64,000 bases of DNA from Lentzea indica (GCF_012184385.1 NZ_VSRL01000005.1:34758-98757); one strand, 5' to 3'; counted from the first letter of the stretch, positions 17,630 to 27,028 are shown. The notes: a model not told the origin generated them from the letters alone. Numbers and translations are program-made.

Positions 17630-18210
17630 TCAATGCAGCCGCACGCGAAGAGATCCTGCAGCGGATCCGGGACGCGAAGGTGCCCGCAGCTCAACCCGTG
17701 ATCCGCGGCTACAACCAGAAGGGACCGGGCGGCGTCGAGCTGTTCGCCGAACGGGTCGCCGACTACCGCGCGATCGTGCACACCGTCTCGAACGTGCCCG
17801 AAGCGCTGACATCGTTGCAGGGCAAGCGAATCGTGGCGCCGCCGGACGTTCCGGAGGAGTGGCTGGTCGACGGCGTCACGTGGCTGCGCGAGCCGTTGTC
17901 GATCGAGGAGCTCGACCAGGCCGACGGCGTGCTGACCGGGTGCGCGGTGGCGATCGCGGACACCGGCACGATCGTCCTCGACGGCGGCGAAGCCCAGGGA
18001 CGTCGTGCGCTCACGCTGCTGCCGGACTACCACCTGTGTGTGGTGCGGGCGGACCAGATCGCGGCGTCGGTGCCAGAGGCTCTCCAACGGCTGGAGCCCA
18101 CACGGCCGTTGACGTTCATCAGCGGTCCGTCCGCGACGAGCGACATCGAGCTCAACCGGGTGGAGGGCGTCCACGGCCCACGCACCCTGGAAGTCCTCAT
18201 CGTCACTTGA
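17617..18210 (+). CDS. lutC: Lactate utilization protein LutC
   Basis: A 197-residue LUD-domain protein of the LutC/YkgG family. Family features are EEILQRIRDA at the N-terminus, GCAVAIADTGTIVLDGG and the terminal GPSATSDIELNRVEGVHGP. I chose TTG 17617, seven bases after GGAGGAA; ATG 17626 is in frame but too far from that site. It overlaps the lutB stop and, at its end, the convergent glycosylase gene by eight bases. Confidence 0.91.
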   Translation: MPKMINAAAREEILQRIRDAKVPAAQPVIRGYNQKGPGGVELFAERVADYRAIVHTVSNVPEALTSLQGKRIVAPPDVPEEWLVDGVTWLREPLSIEELDQADGVLTGCAVAIADTGTIVLDGGEAQGRRALTLLPDYHLCVVRADQIAASVPEALQRLEPTRPLTFISGPSATSDIELNRVEGVHGPRTLEVLIVT

Positions 18211-19069
18211 GCAGGCGTGACAACCGGCGGTCGGCCAACGGCTTGCCGCCGGTCTGGCACGTCGGGCAGTACTGGAACGCCTTGTCCGCGAACGACACCT
18301 CACGAACCGTGTCACCACAGACGGGGCACGGCAGCCCTGTCCGCGCGTGGACCCGGAGCCCCGACCGCTTCTCGCCCTTGAGCCGGGCCGCGTCCTGCCC
18401 GACCGACCGCGCCACCGCGTCGGTCAGCGTGCTGATCATTGCGTCGTGCAGCCGGTCCAGTTGCTCCTCGTTGAGCTTTCCGGCCGTCGCATAGGGGGAC
18501 AGCCGCGCCATGTGCATGATCTCGTCGGAGTAGGCGTTGCCGATGCCCGCGATCAGGCCCTGGTCGGTGAGTGCCGTCTTCAGCCGCTCGGTCCGCTTGT
18601 CGAACAAGTCTTCCAGCTGCGTGCGGGTGATCCCCAACGCGTCGGGGCCCAGCCTGGCGACGCTCGCGATGGTCTTCGGGTCGCGCACGATCCACGCCGC
18701 GAGCCCCTTCTTGGTGCCCGCTTCCGTCAGGTCGAACCCCGGCCCCTGCCCAGGCGGTCCGAGGTGCACGCGCAACGCCAAAGGCCCTCGCCCCTGTTTG
18801 GGCGGCGGCGCGGACATGGTGTCGGCCCACCTCAGCCACCCCGCGCGAGCGAGGTGAACGACGAGGTGCAGGCCGTCCGCGACCTCCAGGTCGAGGTGCT
18901 TGCCGTGCCGGTGCGCGCCCACGACCTCCTGGCCGTGCAGCGCGGTCCACGGCGGGTCGAACGTCTTGAGCACCTGCAGTGACGCCACGTCGACGCGGTG
19001 CACGGTGCGGCCCACTGCGTTCTCACGCAGGTGGTGGACCAGTGCTTCTACCTCGGGTAGCTCGGGCAC
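18203..19069 (-). CDS. Fpg/Nei family DNA glycosylase
   Basis: A 288-residue bifunctional glycosylase/AP lyase for oxidised bases. The catalytic N-terminus PELPEVEAL (Pro2 nucleophile, Glu3) is intact; the H2TH helix region includes LIAGIGNAYSDEI; the C-terminal zinc finger has CPVC and CPTC pairs. The sequence after the H2TH, with AGTKKGLAAWIV in the middle, fits the actinobacterial Fpg-like subgroup more than canonical MutM. Single gene, convergent with lutC. Confidence 0.92.
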   Translation of the reverse strand: MPELPEVEALVHHLRENAVGRTVHRVDVASLQVLKTFDPPWTALHGQEVVGAHRHGKHLDLEVADGLHLVVHLARAGWLRWADTMSAPPPKQGRGPLALRVHLGPPGQGPGFDLTEAGTKKGLAAWIVRDPKTIASVARLGPDALGITRTQLEDLFDKRTERLKTALTDQGLIAGIGNAYSDEIMHMARLSPYATAGKLNEEQLDRLHDAMISTLTDAVARSVGQDAARLKGEKRSGLRVHARTGLPCPVCGDTVREVSFADKAFQYCPTCQTGGKPLADRRLSRLLK

Positions 19070-19084
19070 CGGTCCAGTGTCGCA

Positions 19085-19522
19085 TCAGTCGACGGGTTGC
19101 AGCGGGCCCTCGACGTCCGGCAGCGAGTGCATCTCGATCGTGCGAGCCACCCGCGAGGCCTCCTGACGCACCGCCAGCGGGCCCCTGACCTGCCCGATCC
19201 ACCGCTCTGGCGGCAGCTCGTCCGCCGTGGCCTTGCTCTCCGCGACCAGCGTGTGCGGCCGTCGCAGCGCCCAGCGGACCGGGAAGAAGGCGAACAGGAA
19301 GATCAGCGCGAGGATCAGCCACGCGGGCACGACGACCTGGTCAGGCGTCCACGCGACCAGCACGACCACCATGACGAGCAGCATTCCGCCCATCATGATG
19401 CCGGGCAGGGCACCGCCGCTGACGTCGTGCTCGAAGTCGTCGGATTCCACCGGGTTGCGCCACTCGATGCGGCTGTGGACCGTCCACATCCGCCCGTCGG
19501 CACCGCGCACCAGCCGCGTCAT
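19085..19522 (-). CDS. Two-helix membrane protein of unknown function
   Basis: A 145-residue protein with an N-terminal domain (RLVRGADGRMWTVHSRIEWRNP), two adjacent transmembrane helices at about residues 45-90 (LLVMVVVLVAW, LILALIFLFAFFPVRW) and a cytoplasmic tail. ATG 19522 is chosen, with GGGAG about nine bases upstream; a GTG 15 bases earlier is possible. Lies 15 bases downstream... on the 5' side of the glycosylase gene's start on the same strand, so the membrane protein may lead that unit. Family conserved in actinomycetes as far as I know; role unknown. Confidence 0.72.
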   Translation of the reverse strand: MTRLVRGADGRMWTVHSRIEWRNPVESDDFEHDVSGGALPGIMMGGMLLVMVVVLVAWTPDQVVVPAWLILALIFLFAFFPVRWALRRPHTLVAESKATADELPPERWIGQVRGPLAVRQEASRVARTIEMHSLPDVEGPLQPVD

Positions 19523-19616
19523 GTACCCGTCTCCCACGCTCGGTCGGTCTTGGTCAAACCGTACCTGGCGCGGGGCGAGCCTTGTGGGTGAACTCGGCCG
19601 AGCTTGATCGTCACCG

Positions 19617-20936
19617 TCAGTTCTCGTAGGCCGGCTTCGGGTAGAGCGTGATCGTCGTGGCCGTGGTCTGCGCGGTCGAGCACGGCTCGGAGGGCGGCGG
19701 TGGCGGTGGCTCGGAGGTCGTGGACGGCGTGTTCAGCGACTTGACGTCACGCGCCGTCGTGGTCACCGTGCTGGCCACCTCGGACGAGGCGGACGACGAG
19801 CGCCCGACCGGCAACGCCCGCTCGGTCGGCGGTTCCCGGTGCTGTTCCTGGGCAGGAGGCGCGTTGGACGTCGTCTTGCGCACGGTCTCCTCCCGCTGCC
19901 CTCCGCCGGGGTTGACCACGTTCTCCTGAGTCTTCTCCTGCTCGGCCTGGGGTGGCGGCGCGACCACGAGCTCCTGACTGTGCCCTGAGCTGGCCGAACC
20001 CGAGGTGTTCATGGCGATCACCGGGTGCTGGTCCGGCTGCAGGACCGCGACGCCGGGGCCACCGTTGAACACCGCGGCCATCGTCCCGAACAGGCCGACG
20101 GTCGCCACGCTCGCGGCCGCGATGGCCAGTTTCGTCTTGCTGAGCAGCACCTTGCCTGCGAACGCGAGGCCGAGCGTGGACGGCACGATCAGGAACGCCG
20201 CGTTGGCGCGCAGGGTCGCGCAGACCTCGTTCAGCTCGGTGTAGAGCTGTGAGCAGGACGAACAGGTGTCCAGGTGGGCTCGGATCCGGCGTTCCTCGAC
20301 GCCCTGGACCCCGCCGGCGGTGTAGGTGCCGAGCTTCGAACGGATCGCCGCGCACGACGAACGCCCGTCGTCAGCGGCGAGGTGGGCCTGCAAGTAGGCC
20401 GCACGGAGGCCCTCACGCGCGCGACGGGCCAACGCAGACATGGCGTTCGGCGAGAGACCGAAGTGCGGTGCCACGGTGGCGGGGCGCTCGCCCTCCACCT
20501 CGACGCGCCACAGCACGACCCGCCAGCGTTCCGGCAGGCTCGAGAAGGCTCTGGTGATGAGGTTGTGCTCGGCCCGGCGGTTCGCGTTGTCCGCGACCGG
20601 CTCGACGCGGCGGCTCAGTTCCTCGTCCTCCACCGGCACGTCCCGGCGCCGGCCGCTCCACTCCCACGCGACGCGGCGGGCCACCGTCAGCAGATAGGTG
20701 CGGACGTGGTCCGTGGGACCGCTGCCGCGGCGGATCGCCTGCAGCATGCGGAAGAACGCCTCAGCCGTGAGGTCATCGGCTTCCGCCGCCTCGCGCACGT
20801 GCCTGAGGGAGAAACGGCGGATCGCGTCCGCGTGCCGGGAGAACAGTTCGCCGTAGGCCGAGTCGTCTCCTTCGCGCACCCTGGCGAGCAGGTCCCGGTC
20901 GACCTCGTTCTCGTCGACCATCACAGGCTTCAACAT
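19617..20936 (-). CDS. ECF sigma factor fused to a zinc-finger/transmembrane regulatory tail
   Basis: A 439-residue protein. Residues 1-185 are an ECF sigma factor: region 2 (LFSRHADAIRRFSLRHV, EADDLTAEAFFRMLQAI) and region 4 (LPERWRVVLWRVEVEG, HFGLSPNAMSALARRAREGL). Residues about 195-240 hold a zf-HC2-like element (HLDTCSSC). A hydrophobic helix pair follows (residues about 245-300), then a long Pro/Ser/Thr-rich extracytoplasmic tail. This is a sigma and its anti-sigma in one chain, as known for some actinobacterial ECF groups (ECF53-like). ATG choice: MLKPVM or the second Met; both are close. Confidence 0.85.
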   Translation of the reverse strand: MLKPVMVDENEVDRDLLARVREGDDSAYGELFSRHADAIRRFSLRHVREAAEADDLTAEAFFRMLQAIRRGSGPTDHVRTYLLTVARRVAWEWSGRRRDVPVEDEELSRRVEPVADNANRRAEHNLITRAFSSLPERWRVVLWRVEVEGERPATVAPHFGLSPNAMSALARRAREGLRAAYLQAHLAADDGRSSCAAIRSKLGTYTAGGVQGVEERRIRAHLDTCSSCSQLYTELNEVCATLRANAAFLIVPSTLGLAFAGKVLLSKTKLAIAAASVATVGLFGTMAAVFNGGPGVAVLQPDQHPVIAMNTSGSASSGHSQELVVAPPPQAEQEKTQENVVNPGGGQREETVRKTTSNAPPAQEQHREPPTERALPVGRSSSASSEVASTVTTTARDVKSLNTPSTTSEPPPPPPSEPCSTAQTTATTITLYPKPAYEN

Positions 20937-21095
20937 GCCATAAGGGGCCAGACCTGCTCCTGGATGAGAACAGGTCGATATACAAGAGCATCCGTTCGGC
21001 GTGGGCTGATCGGCGCAACGCGATCGGTGACGAGACGGTCACAGGTGGGCGTCGGACGGTCGGACGAAGAAGATCGAGCGACTATCGTCACGGGC

Positions 21096-21494
21096 GTGGT
21101 GGACTGGCGGGAACGCGCTTCGGCCCTGGTGCCGGAACTTCGTGCTGTCGCCGAGACCGAGGAGTGGTCCTGCCACGTCTTCTTCTCCGAGCTGTCTCAA
21201 CTGGCGATGGAAGCACACCGCGAGCAGGACGACGACGTCCTGCGGCGCGCGTACGGGTTCGCGCACTGGTGTTTCCACCAGCCGGAGCAGTTCCTGGAGA
21301 ACGCGGCACTGATCAGCTTCTACGAGCACGTGTTCGACGACTGGGACCTCCGCGAGGAGGTCGCGGCGTGGCTGCCGGTCGACGTGCTGCCCAAGGTTCG
21401 GGCGTTGTGGGAGTGGCGCTGGCCCAAGGAACAGTTGGACGAGGTAGATCAACTGTTGGCGGGTTTGCAGCCCCCCGGTCGAGACGCCGTCTAG
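21096..21494 (+). CDS. Conserved hypothetical protein (DUF7674-like)
   Basis: A 132-residue all-helical, Trp-rich acidic protein (WSCHVFFSELSQLAMEAHRE, YGFAHWCFHQPEQFL). GTG 21096 or the next codon GTG 21099 starts it. The pattern resembles small actinobacterial proteins related to immunity or toxin-neutralising families (DUF7674), but the match is by eye and weak. It ends 33 bases before tRNA-Gly. Confidence 0.6.
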   Translation: MVDWRERASALVPELRAVAETEEWSCHVFFSELSQLAMEAHREQDDDVLRRAYGFAHWCFHQPEQFLENAALISFYEHVFDDWDLREEVAAWLPVDVLPKVRALWEWRWPKEQLDEVDQLLAGLQPPGRDAV

Positions 21495-21526
21495 CGCTGT
21501 TGTATAGTTGTTCCCCGTAAGGCAGT

Positions 21527-21602
21527 GCGGATGTAGCGCAGTTGGTAGCGCATCACCTTGCCAAGGTGAGGGTCGCGAGTTCGAGTCTCGTCATCCGCTC
21601 CA
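21527..21602 (+). tRNA. tRNA-Gly (anticodon GCC), CCA encoded
   Basis: A complete cloverleaf: acceptor GCGGATG/CATCCGC, D-arm with AGTTGGTA, anticodon stem TCACC/GGTGA around TTGCCAA (GCC), T-arm with TTCGAGT. Discriminator T at 21599 followed by an encoded CCA at 21600-21602. Reads codon GGC/GGU. Confidence 0.95.
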
Positions 21603-21609
21603 CTCGGGA

Positions 21610-21646
21610 CGGCTCATGCTCATGGAGAGCATGAGCCGTTTCGTTT
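21610..21646 (+). terminator. Terminator after tRNA-Gly
   Basis: A perfect 12-bp stem (21610-21621 with 21627-21638), 5-base loop, followed by TTTCGTTT. Confidence 0.85.
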
Positions 21647-21692
21647 CGCCATGATGTTGGGGGGACGACCCCCAAACCCCCCGCGTGAACTC

Positions 21693-21728
21693 AAGGGCCG
21701 GTACTCAAATGAGTACCGGCCCTTTGTG
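21693..21728 (+). terminator. Second strong hairpin downstream of tRNA-Gly
   Basis: A perfect stem of about 14-15 bp (21693-21707 with 21710-21724), tiny loop, followed by TTTGTGTT. Together with the hairpin at 21610 it isolates the tRNA from osmC. Confidence 0.8.
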
Positions 21729-21831
21729 TTGTTCACCGTTGGCGGGGTGATCGCCGGCCAAGTCCGTGGAAAGGTGGACACGTCCGCTCGAACCGTCCCG
21801 TTCGAGCTCGTGCGAGAAGGACTTGGAGACC

Positions 21832-22260
21832 ATGGCTGTCACCCAATCGGCAAGCGCGCACTGGGAAGGCTCTCTCATCGAGGGCAAGGGCAACGTCAAC
21901 CTCGACACGTCCAAGAGCGGCAGCTTCGACATCGACTGGAAAGCCCGTGCCGAGGAGGCAGGCGGCAAGACCAGCCCGGAGGAGCTCATCGCGGCGGCGC
22001 ACTCGTCCTGCTACTCCATGGCGCTCTCGCACGCCCTGACCGGAGCGGGCACGCCGCCCACCTCCATCGACACCAACGCGAAGGTGACCTTCAAGGCCGG
22101 CGACGGCATCATCGGCATCCACCTGACCGTGCGCGCCAACGTGCCGGGTCTCTCCGCGGAGGGCTTCCAGGAGGCCGCCGAGGGCGCCAAGGCGAACTGC
22201 CCGGTCTCCAAGGCGCTCGCGGCCGTCGAGAACATCACTCTGGACGCCGCCCTGGTCTGA
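21832..22260 (+). CDS. osmC: OsmC/Ohr family peroxiredoxin
   Basis: A 142-residue organic hydroperoxide-reducing protein of the OsmC family. The two redox cysteines are at residue 60 (AAAHSSCYSMALS) and residue 123 (ANCPVSKAL). ATG 21832 follows AAGGA and GGAG motifs; the frame is open upstream to 21766 but without a ribosome site. Its 3' end overlaps the convergent P450 by 26 bases. Confidence 0.91.
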   Translation: MAVTQSASAHWEGSLIEGKGNVNLDTSKSGSFDIDWKARAEEAGGKTSPEELIAAAHSSCYSMALSHALTGAGTPPTSIDTNAKVTFKAGDGIIGIHLTVRANVPGLSAEGFQEAAEGAKANCPVSKALAAVENITLDAALV

Positions 22261-23281
22261 AGCGCAACGCCGCAGGCCCGTGACTGATCAGGTGCCTGCG
22301 GTAGCGCACGTCGCCGGGCTGCTCGGCCACCTCGGACGAGCGGTCGAGCAGCTCTTCGGCGACGATGCGGCCCTCCAGCCTCGCGAGCTGCGCTCCGAGG
22401 CAGTAGTGCGGGCCGTGCCCGAAGCCCAGATGCGCAGGCACGGACGGCCTGCCGGGATCGAAGTCCTCGGTGAACACGCGCGGATCGCGGTTGCCCGCCG
22501 CGTAGTCGAGGAACATGTGGTCGCCCTCGGCGATCTTCACCCCGCCGATGGTCACCGGACACGTCGCCGTCCGGAAGAAGCCGATGAACGGCGCGTCGAG
22601 CCGCACCACCTCCTCGACCACGCCACCCAGTCGACGTTCCCGCCGGTCGAGCCGCAGCAGAGTGCTGGCCAGCAGGTTCGTGGTCGAGTCGGTACCGGCC
22701 ACGACGATCGCGAGGCACAGCGACAGCCGTTCCTGCTCGGACAGCTGCCCACCCTTGAACGCGTCCGAGCGCCCGAAGTAGGCGCAGAACTCGTTCATCC
22801 CGGTGAAGTACGACCCGAGGATCCGTTCGCTGACCTCCTCGCCGCTGGTCAGCTCCAGCACCGGCGCCACGAACTCGCGGAACAGCGGGAAGTCCCGTTC
22901 CGGCACTCCGAGCACGTCACCGACGACGCCCAACGCGAGCGGCGCGGCGAACTCGCTGACGAAGTCCGCCTCTTCCGGCAGTTCGTCGAGCAACGCCCGT
23001 GCGCGTTCCCGAATTGGGTCAGCCATATGGCGCACAGCCGATGGGGTGAATTTTTGATTCGCCGCCGCACGGATTCGGGCGTGCCTCGTGCCGTCCGCCG
23101 TGTTGAGCGAGGACATCAATTCCAGCAATCGCCGCTGCTCCGGCGGCAGCAGTGCCGCTACGGCCGCGACCTGCGGGCCTGCCATGTTCCGGGAGGAGAA
23201 CGTCGCCGGATCAGCCAACACTGCACGTAGATCGGCGTATGCGGTCACGCGGTGGGCGTTGATTCTCGGGTCGAATTCCAT
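22235..23281 (-). CDS. Cytochrome P450 with short N-terminus
   Basis: A 348-residue P450. The I-helix AIVVAGTDSTTNLLAS, K-helix EEVVRLD (ExxR), and heme loop GFGHGPHYCLGAQLARLE are intact, so the core should bind heme. ATG 23281 places the first residues (MEFDPRINAHRVTAYADLR) directly before the B-helix region, missing 35-50 residues that most P450s have. Upstream the frame is open but only as a shadow of the divergent regulator. It is divergently transcribed from the AfsR/SARP gene with a 58-base gap, suggesting regulation by it and a role in a specialised metabolite. Confidence 0.83.
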   Translation of the reverse strand: MEFDPRINAHRVTAYADLRAVLADPATFSSRNMAGPQVAAVAALLPPEQRRLLELMSSLNTADGTRHARIRAAANQKFTPSAVRHMADPIRERARALLDELPEEADFVSEFAAPLALGVVGDVLGVPERDFPLFREFVAPVLELTSGEEVSERILGSYFTGMNEFCAYFGRSDAFKGGQLSEQERLSLCLAIVVAGTDSTTNLLASTLLRLDRRERRLGGVVEEVVRLDAPFIGFFRTATCPVTIGGVKIAEGDHMFLDYAAGNRDPRVFTEDFDPGRPSVPAHLGFGHGPHYCLGAQLARLEGRIVAEELLDRSSEVAEQPGDVRYRRHLISHGPAALRFRPGRRPE

Positions 23282-23339
23282 TGAAGTATCTTGTCCCGGT
23301 TCCAGCCTTTGTCGGGGGCTGACGACAGGACGAATTGAA

Positions 23340-26128
23340 GTGATCATCCGGCTGCTCGGACCGCTCGAACTCACCGGCCCGAACGGAGCAGTCCACCTCA
23401 GCAGCGCGGGACAGCGGACCCTCGTGGCCCGCCTTGCCCTGAAACCCGGTGAAACGGTGCCGAGGAGCGCGCTGATGGACGCGCTCTGGTCGGACGAGGT
23501 GCCGGCCACAGCCACGAAGACCCTGCACAGCCTCCTCGCGCGTCTGCGCGGCCAGATCCGGGACGCCGGGCTCGGCGAGCTGATCACCACCCGCGAACCC
23601 GGCTACGCGCTGAACGCGCCCGCCGACACCGTTGACGCGGCACGGTTCGAGGCGCTCGTCGCAGCATCACGGCAGAGCGACGGGCCCGCAGAGTCCGCGA
23701 AGCTGCTGCGCGAGGCCCTCGCGTTGTGGGTGGGTGACCCGCTCGCGGACTGCCGGCCGGGTGAGTGGATCCGGCAGGAGTCCGCGCGCTCACCGAGCTG
23801 CGCATGGACGCGACCGAAGACCTGATGGAGGCGTCGCTGGAGCTCGGTGAGCACGCTGCGGTGGCGCCGTTCGTGAACGCGCTGGTCGAGCAGCACCCGT
23901 TCCGCGAACGGCTGTGGGAGCAGCTGATGATCGCGCTCTACCGGTGTGGCCGGCAGGAGGAGTCGCTGGCCGCGTTCCAGCGAGCGCGCGGCGTTCTGGC
24001 CGACGAGCTGGGCATCGAGCCCAGCGCCAGGCTGCACGACCTCGAACAGGCGGTGCTGAGCGCCGATCCACGTCTTGACCTGCCAGAACGTGCTCCCGTC
24101 GTGGTGCACGGCAACCTGCCGGCCGACCGATCGAGCTTCGTGGACCGCCCGGAGACCGAACACGTCGCCGGCCTGATCAGGCAGCACCGGCTGGTCACGT
24201 TGATCGGTGTCGGCGGCGTGGGCAAGACACGGCTCGCGATGCACGTGGCACGCGGCGAGAAGCCACCGGACGGCGTGTGGCTGGTCGAGCTGGCGGCGTT
24301 GCGCGACAGGGCGCTGATGCCGCACACCGTGGCCGAGGCGCTGGGCGTGGCCGACCAGACCGGGCGCGGGCAGCTGACCGTGCTCACCGAGTTCCTCGCC
24401 GATCGGGACGCGCTGCTGGTGCTGGACAACTGCGAGCACGTCGTCGATCACTGCGCGGTCCTGGTCGACACGCTGCTGCGGGCTGCGCCTCGGTTGCGGG
24501 TCATCGCCACGTCGCGGCGCGCGCTGCGGGTCTACGGCGAGCAGGTGCTGTCCGTGGCGCCGTTGTCCGTGCCTTATCCGGCGGCGACGTTGTTCGCCCA
24601 ACGCGCCGATGCCGCGATGGCCGGCTCGTTCGTCATCACGAGGGCGAACGAGCAGGCCGTGACGGACCTGTGCAGGCGGCTGGACGGTATCCCGCTGGCG
24701 ATCGAGATGGCGGCGTTGCGGGTGCGTGCGCTGACGCCGGCGCACTTGCTGGAACGGCTGGACGACCGGTTCAAGGTGCTGACCAACGGCGGGCGGACCG
24801 CGTTGCCGCAGAACCAGACCCTGCTCGCAACGATGGACTGGAGCTTCGATCTCTGTTCGCCGCGCGAGCAGCTGCTGTGGGCACGGGCGTCGGTCTTCGC
24901 CGGCAGCTTCGACCTCGCCGCGGCCGAGGCGGTGTGCTCGGACGACTCGCTGACCGCGGACTTCATGTTCGACGCCGTCGACGGGCTGGTCGACAAGTCC
25001 GTGCTGCAGCGCGAAGAACACGTCGGCGTTGCGCGCTATCGGCTGCCGGAGACCATGCGCCAGTACGGGCAGACGCGGTTGCGTGCGAGCGATGAAGAAC
25101 CACGGCTGAAGGCGCGCCACCGTGACTGGTACGCGGGCGTTGCCGCGCAGGGCGAGCGGGCCTGGTTCACGTCACGGCAGGCCGCGACCGTCGGAGCGAT
25201 GACGGCGGAGAGCAGCAACCTGCGAGCTGCGCTGGAGTACTCGCTGACGACCCCCGGCGAAGCCGACACGGGACTGCGACTGGCGGCGACGCTGTGGTTC
25301 TACTGGGTCGGCTGCGGGCGGTTCGACGAGGGACGGCACTGGCTGAACTGGGCGTTGTCGCTTGAGACCGAGCCGTCACGTGCACGCTGCAAGGCCCTGT
25401 GGGTCAGCGGGTACGTCGCGACGTTGCAGGGCAACACCTCCGCGGTGCCGGCGTTGCTGAAGTCGTGCCGCACCGAGGCCGCCCTGCTCGACGACGCGGA
25501 CGCCGACGTCTACGCCACCTACGTGCAGGGTGCGGCGGCGGTGTTCGACGGCGATCTGCGGCTGGGCGCGTCGTTGCTGGCCGAGGCCGACCAGCGGCAC
25601 ACCGAGCTGGGGCACCTCGACAGCAACGTGATCATGGCGCGGGTCTCGTTGGCGATCACCGTGGCGTTCGGCGGTGAGCTCGACAAGGCGGCTTCGTTGT
25701 GCGTCGAGGCTCTGTCCGTGTGTGAGGAGAACGGTGAGCTATGGGCGCGCGCGTACGCCTTGTACGTCCTGGCTTACGTCACGATGGGACGCGGTGACGT
25801 AACCGAAGCCCGCGAGCTGGCCACCTCTTCGTTGCGCATCAAGGAGAAGTTCGACGACCTGCTGGGCATCGCGATGTCGGTGGAGCTGCTGGCGCTGATC
25901 TCGGTGATCACCGGGTCTCCTGCGCATGCCGCACTGCTGCTGGGCGGCGCGGACCGGGTGTGGCAGTCGGTCGGGCCGCCGCTGTTCGGGTCGGCGAACT
26001 TCGCCGCGTCGCACGACCACTGCGTGGCGTTGTGTCAGCAGGCTTTGGGCGAAGAGGCCTATGGCGAGCACTTCGCACGCGGTGCCGCGATGAGGTTGGC
26101 GGCAGTGGTCGCGGCGGCGCAGTCGTGA
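23340..26128 (+). CDS. AfsR/SARP-type transcriptional regulator with apparent frameshift
   Basis: Assembled over one frame break this is a protein of about 929 residues: N-terminal OmpR-like DNA-binding domain (VIIRLLGPLELTGPNGAVHL, ALWSDEVPATATKTLHSLLARLRGQ), bacterial transcriptional activation domain, NB-ARC ATPase with P-loop GVGGVGKTRLA and Walker B LLVLDNCEHV, and C-terminal TPR-like repeats. GTG 23340 has AGGA nine bases upstream. Near 23790 the frame moves by -1: the sequence needs one more C so that ESARLTELRMDATEDL reads through. Likely an activator of the divergent P450 or a distant cluster. Confidence 0.85.
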
Positions 26129-26203
26129 CGCGGTTCGCGTGCACACCCAATGCCGAACCGTTGCCTCAGTCTGCACGCCAGGTCTTCCCCTGGAGTGGAC
26201 CAT

Positions 26204-26602
26204 GTGTGCGTGGACCGCGACAGAACGCTCGCGCACCTGAGCGACGACGACTGGCTGAGACCTGACTCGTCGTCCACCCAGCTGTACCGGGACCTGTGCG
26301 CGTTGCGCGACCTACCCGTGGGGCAGCTGACGCCGACGTCACTGCACCTGCTGGTGACGCATCAGGTGGGACTGGACGTGACAGCGCTGCTGGCGCTGGA
26401 GCACGTGGAGTCCGACCCGCTGCGGTCGGTTGCGCTGTACCCCGGCGACCTGCTGGCCGCTCTACTGAGAGTAGATCCCACCTTTTGGACCGATCACCCG
26501 GAGTTGCTGACCCGAATGTCGGCTTTGCTGGATCGGCTGCGCACGTTGCCAGAAGGCGACTGGCAGCTGCTGGTGTCGGCGGCCGAGCAATTTCCCGGTT
26601 AA
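26204..26602 (+). CDS. Contact-dependent growth inhibition immunity protein (CdiI family)
   Basis: About 132 residues. The core LCALRDLPVGQLTPTSLHLL..QVGLDVTALLALEHV..YPGDLLAALLRVD matches the CdiI_3-type immunity family seen in many actinobacterial genomes. These bind and neutralise a partner toxin; no toxin gene is next to it. GTG 26204 is preceded by GGAG about eight bases away; in-frame GTG 26195 and 26210 are alternatives. Confidence 0.7.
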   Translation: MCVDRDRTLAHLSDDDWLRPDSSSTQLYRDLCALRDLPVGQLTPTSLHLLVTHQVGLDVTALLALEHVESDPLRSVALYPGDLLAALLRVDPTFWTDHPELLTRMSALLDRLRTLPEGDWQLLVSAAEQFPG

Positions 26603-26647
26603 GCGCGCGTTAGGCGAGTCTTTGCCGCGTGCTGAGTTCCTTGCAGC

Positions 26648-27004
26648 ATGGCTAAGACTCTCGCGGCTGCCGGCCTCACGCTGGCCTCTCTCGCCGCCAC
26701 CGCTGTGTTCTTCTCCCCCGTGGCTTCTGCCGAGACCTGCAAGGCTTCCTACTACACCGGTGGCGGCACGACCGCCAGCGGCGAGCGCTTCGACCCCAAC
26801 AAGCTGACGGCCGCGCACAAGACCCTCCGGTTCGGCACCAAGGTGAAGGTGAAGAACCGCTCCAACGGCAAGACCGTGACCGTACGGATCAACGACCGCG
26901 GCCCGTTCATCACCGGCCGCTGCATCGACCTGACCCCGAGGGCGTTCAAGGCGATCGCGCCGTTGTCACAGGGCGTGGTCGGCGTGACGGTCACCAGGGT
27001 TTGA
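26648..27004 (+). CDS. Secreted RlpA-like double-psi beta-barrel protein
   Basis: A 118-residue protein with a signal peptide ([18 protein letters not shown], cleavage near ASA) and a complete RlpA-like DPBB domain: [31 protein letters not shown] and [20 protein letters not shown], with the conserved Asp and two Cys that likely form a disulfide. RlpA-type proteins act on peptidoglycan; single-domain forms in actinomycetes may be lytic or binding proteins. Stand-alone gene. Confidence 0.88.
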   Translation: MAKTLAAAGLTLASLAATAVFFSPVASAETCKASYYTGGGTTASGERFDPNKLTAAHKTLRFGTKVKVKNRSNGKTVTVRINDRGPFITGRCIDLTPRAFKAIAPLSQGVVGVTVTRV

Positions 27005-27028
27005 TCCAGTAGAAAACTCCCGTTTTGC

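Noticed and set aside
23603..25120. Long minus-strand frame opposite the AfsR-like gene
   Set aside because: Low-complexity antisense shadow.
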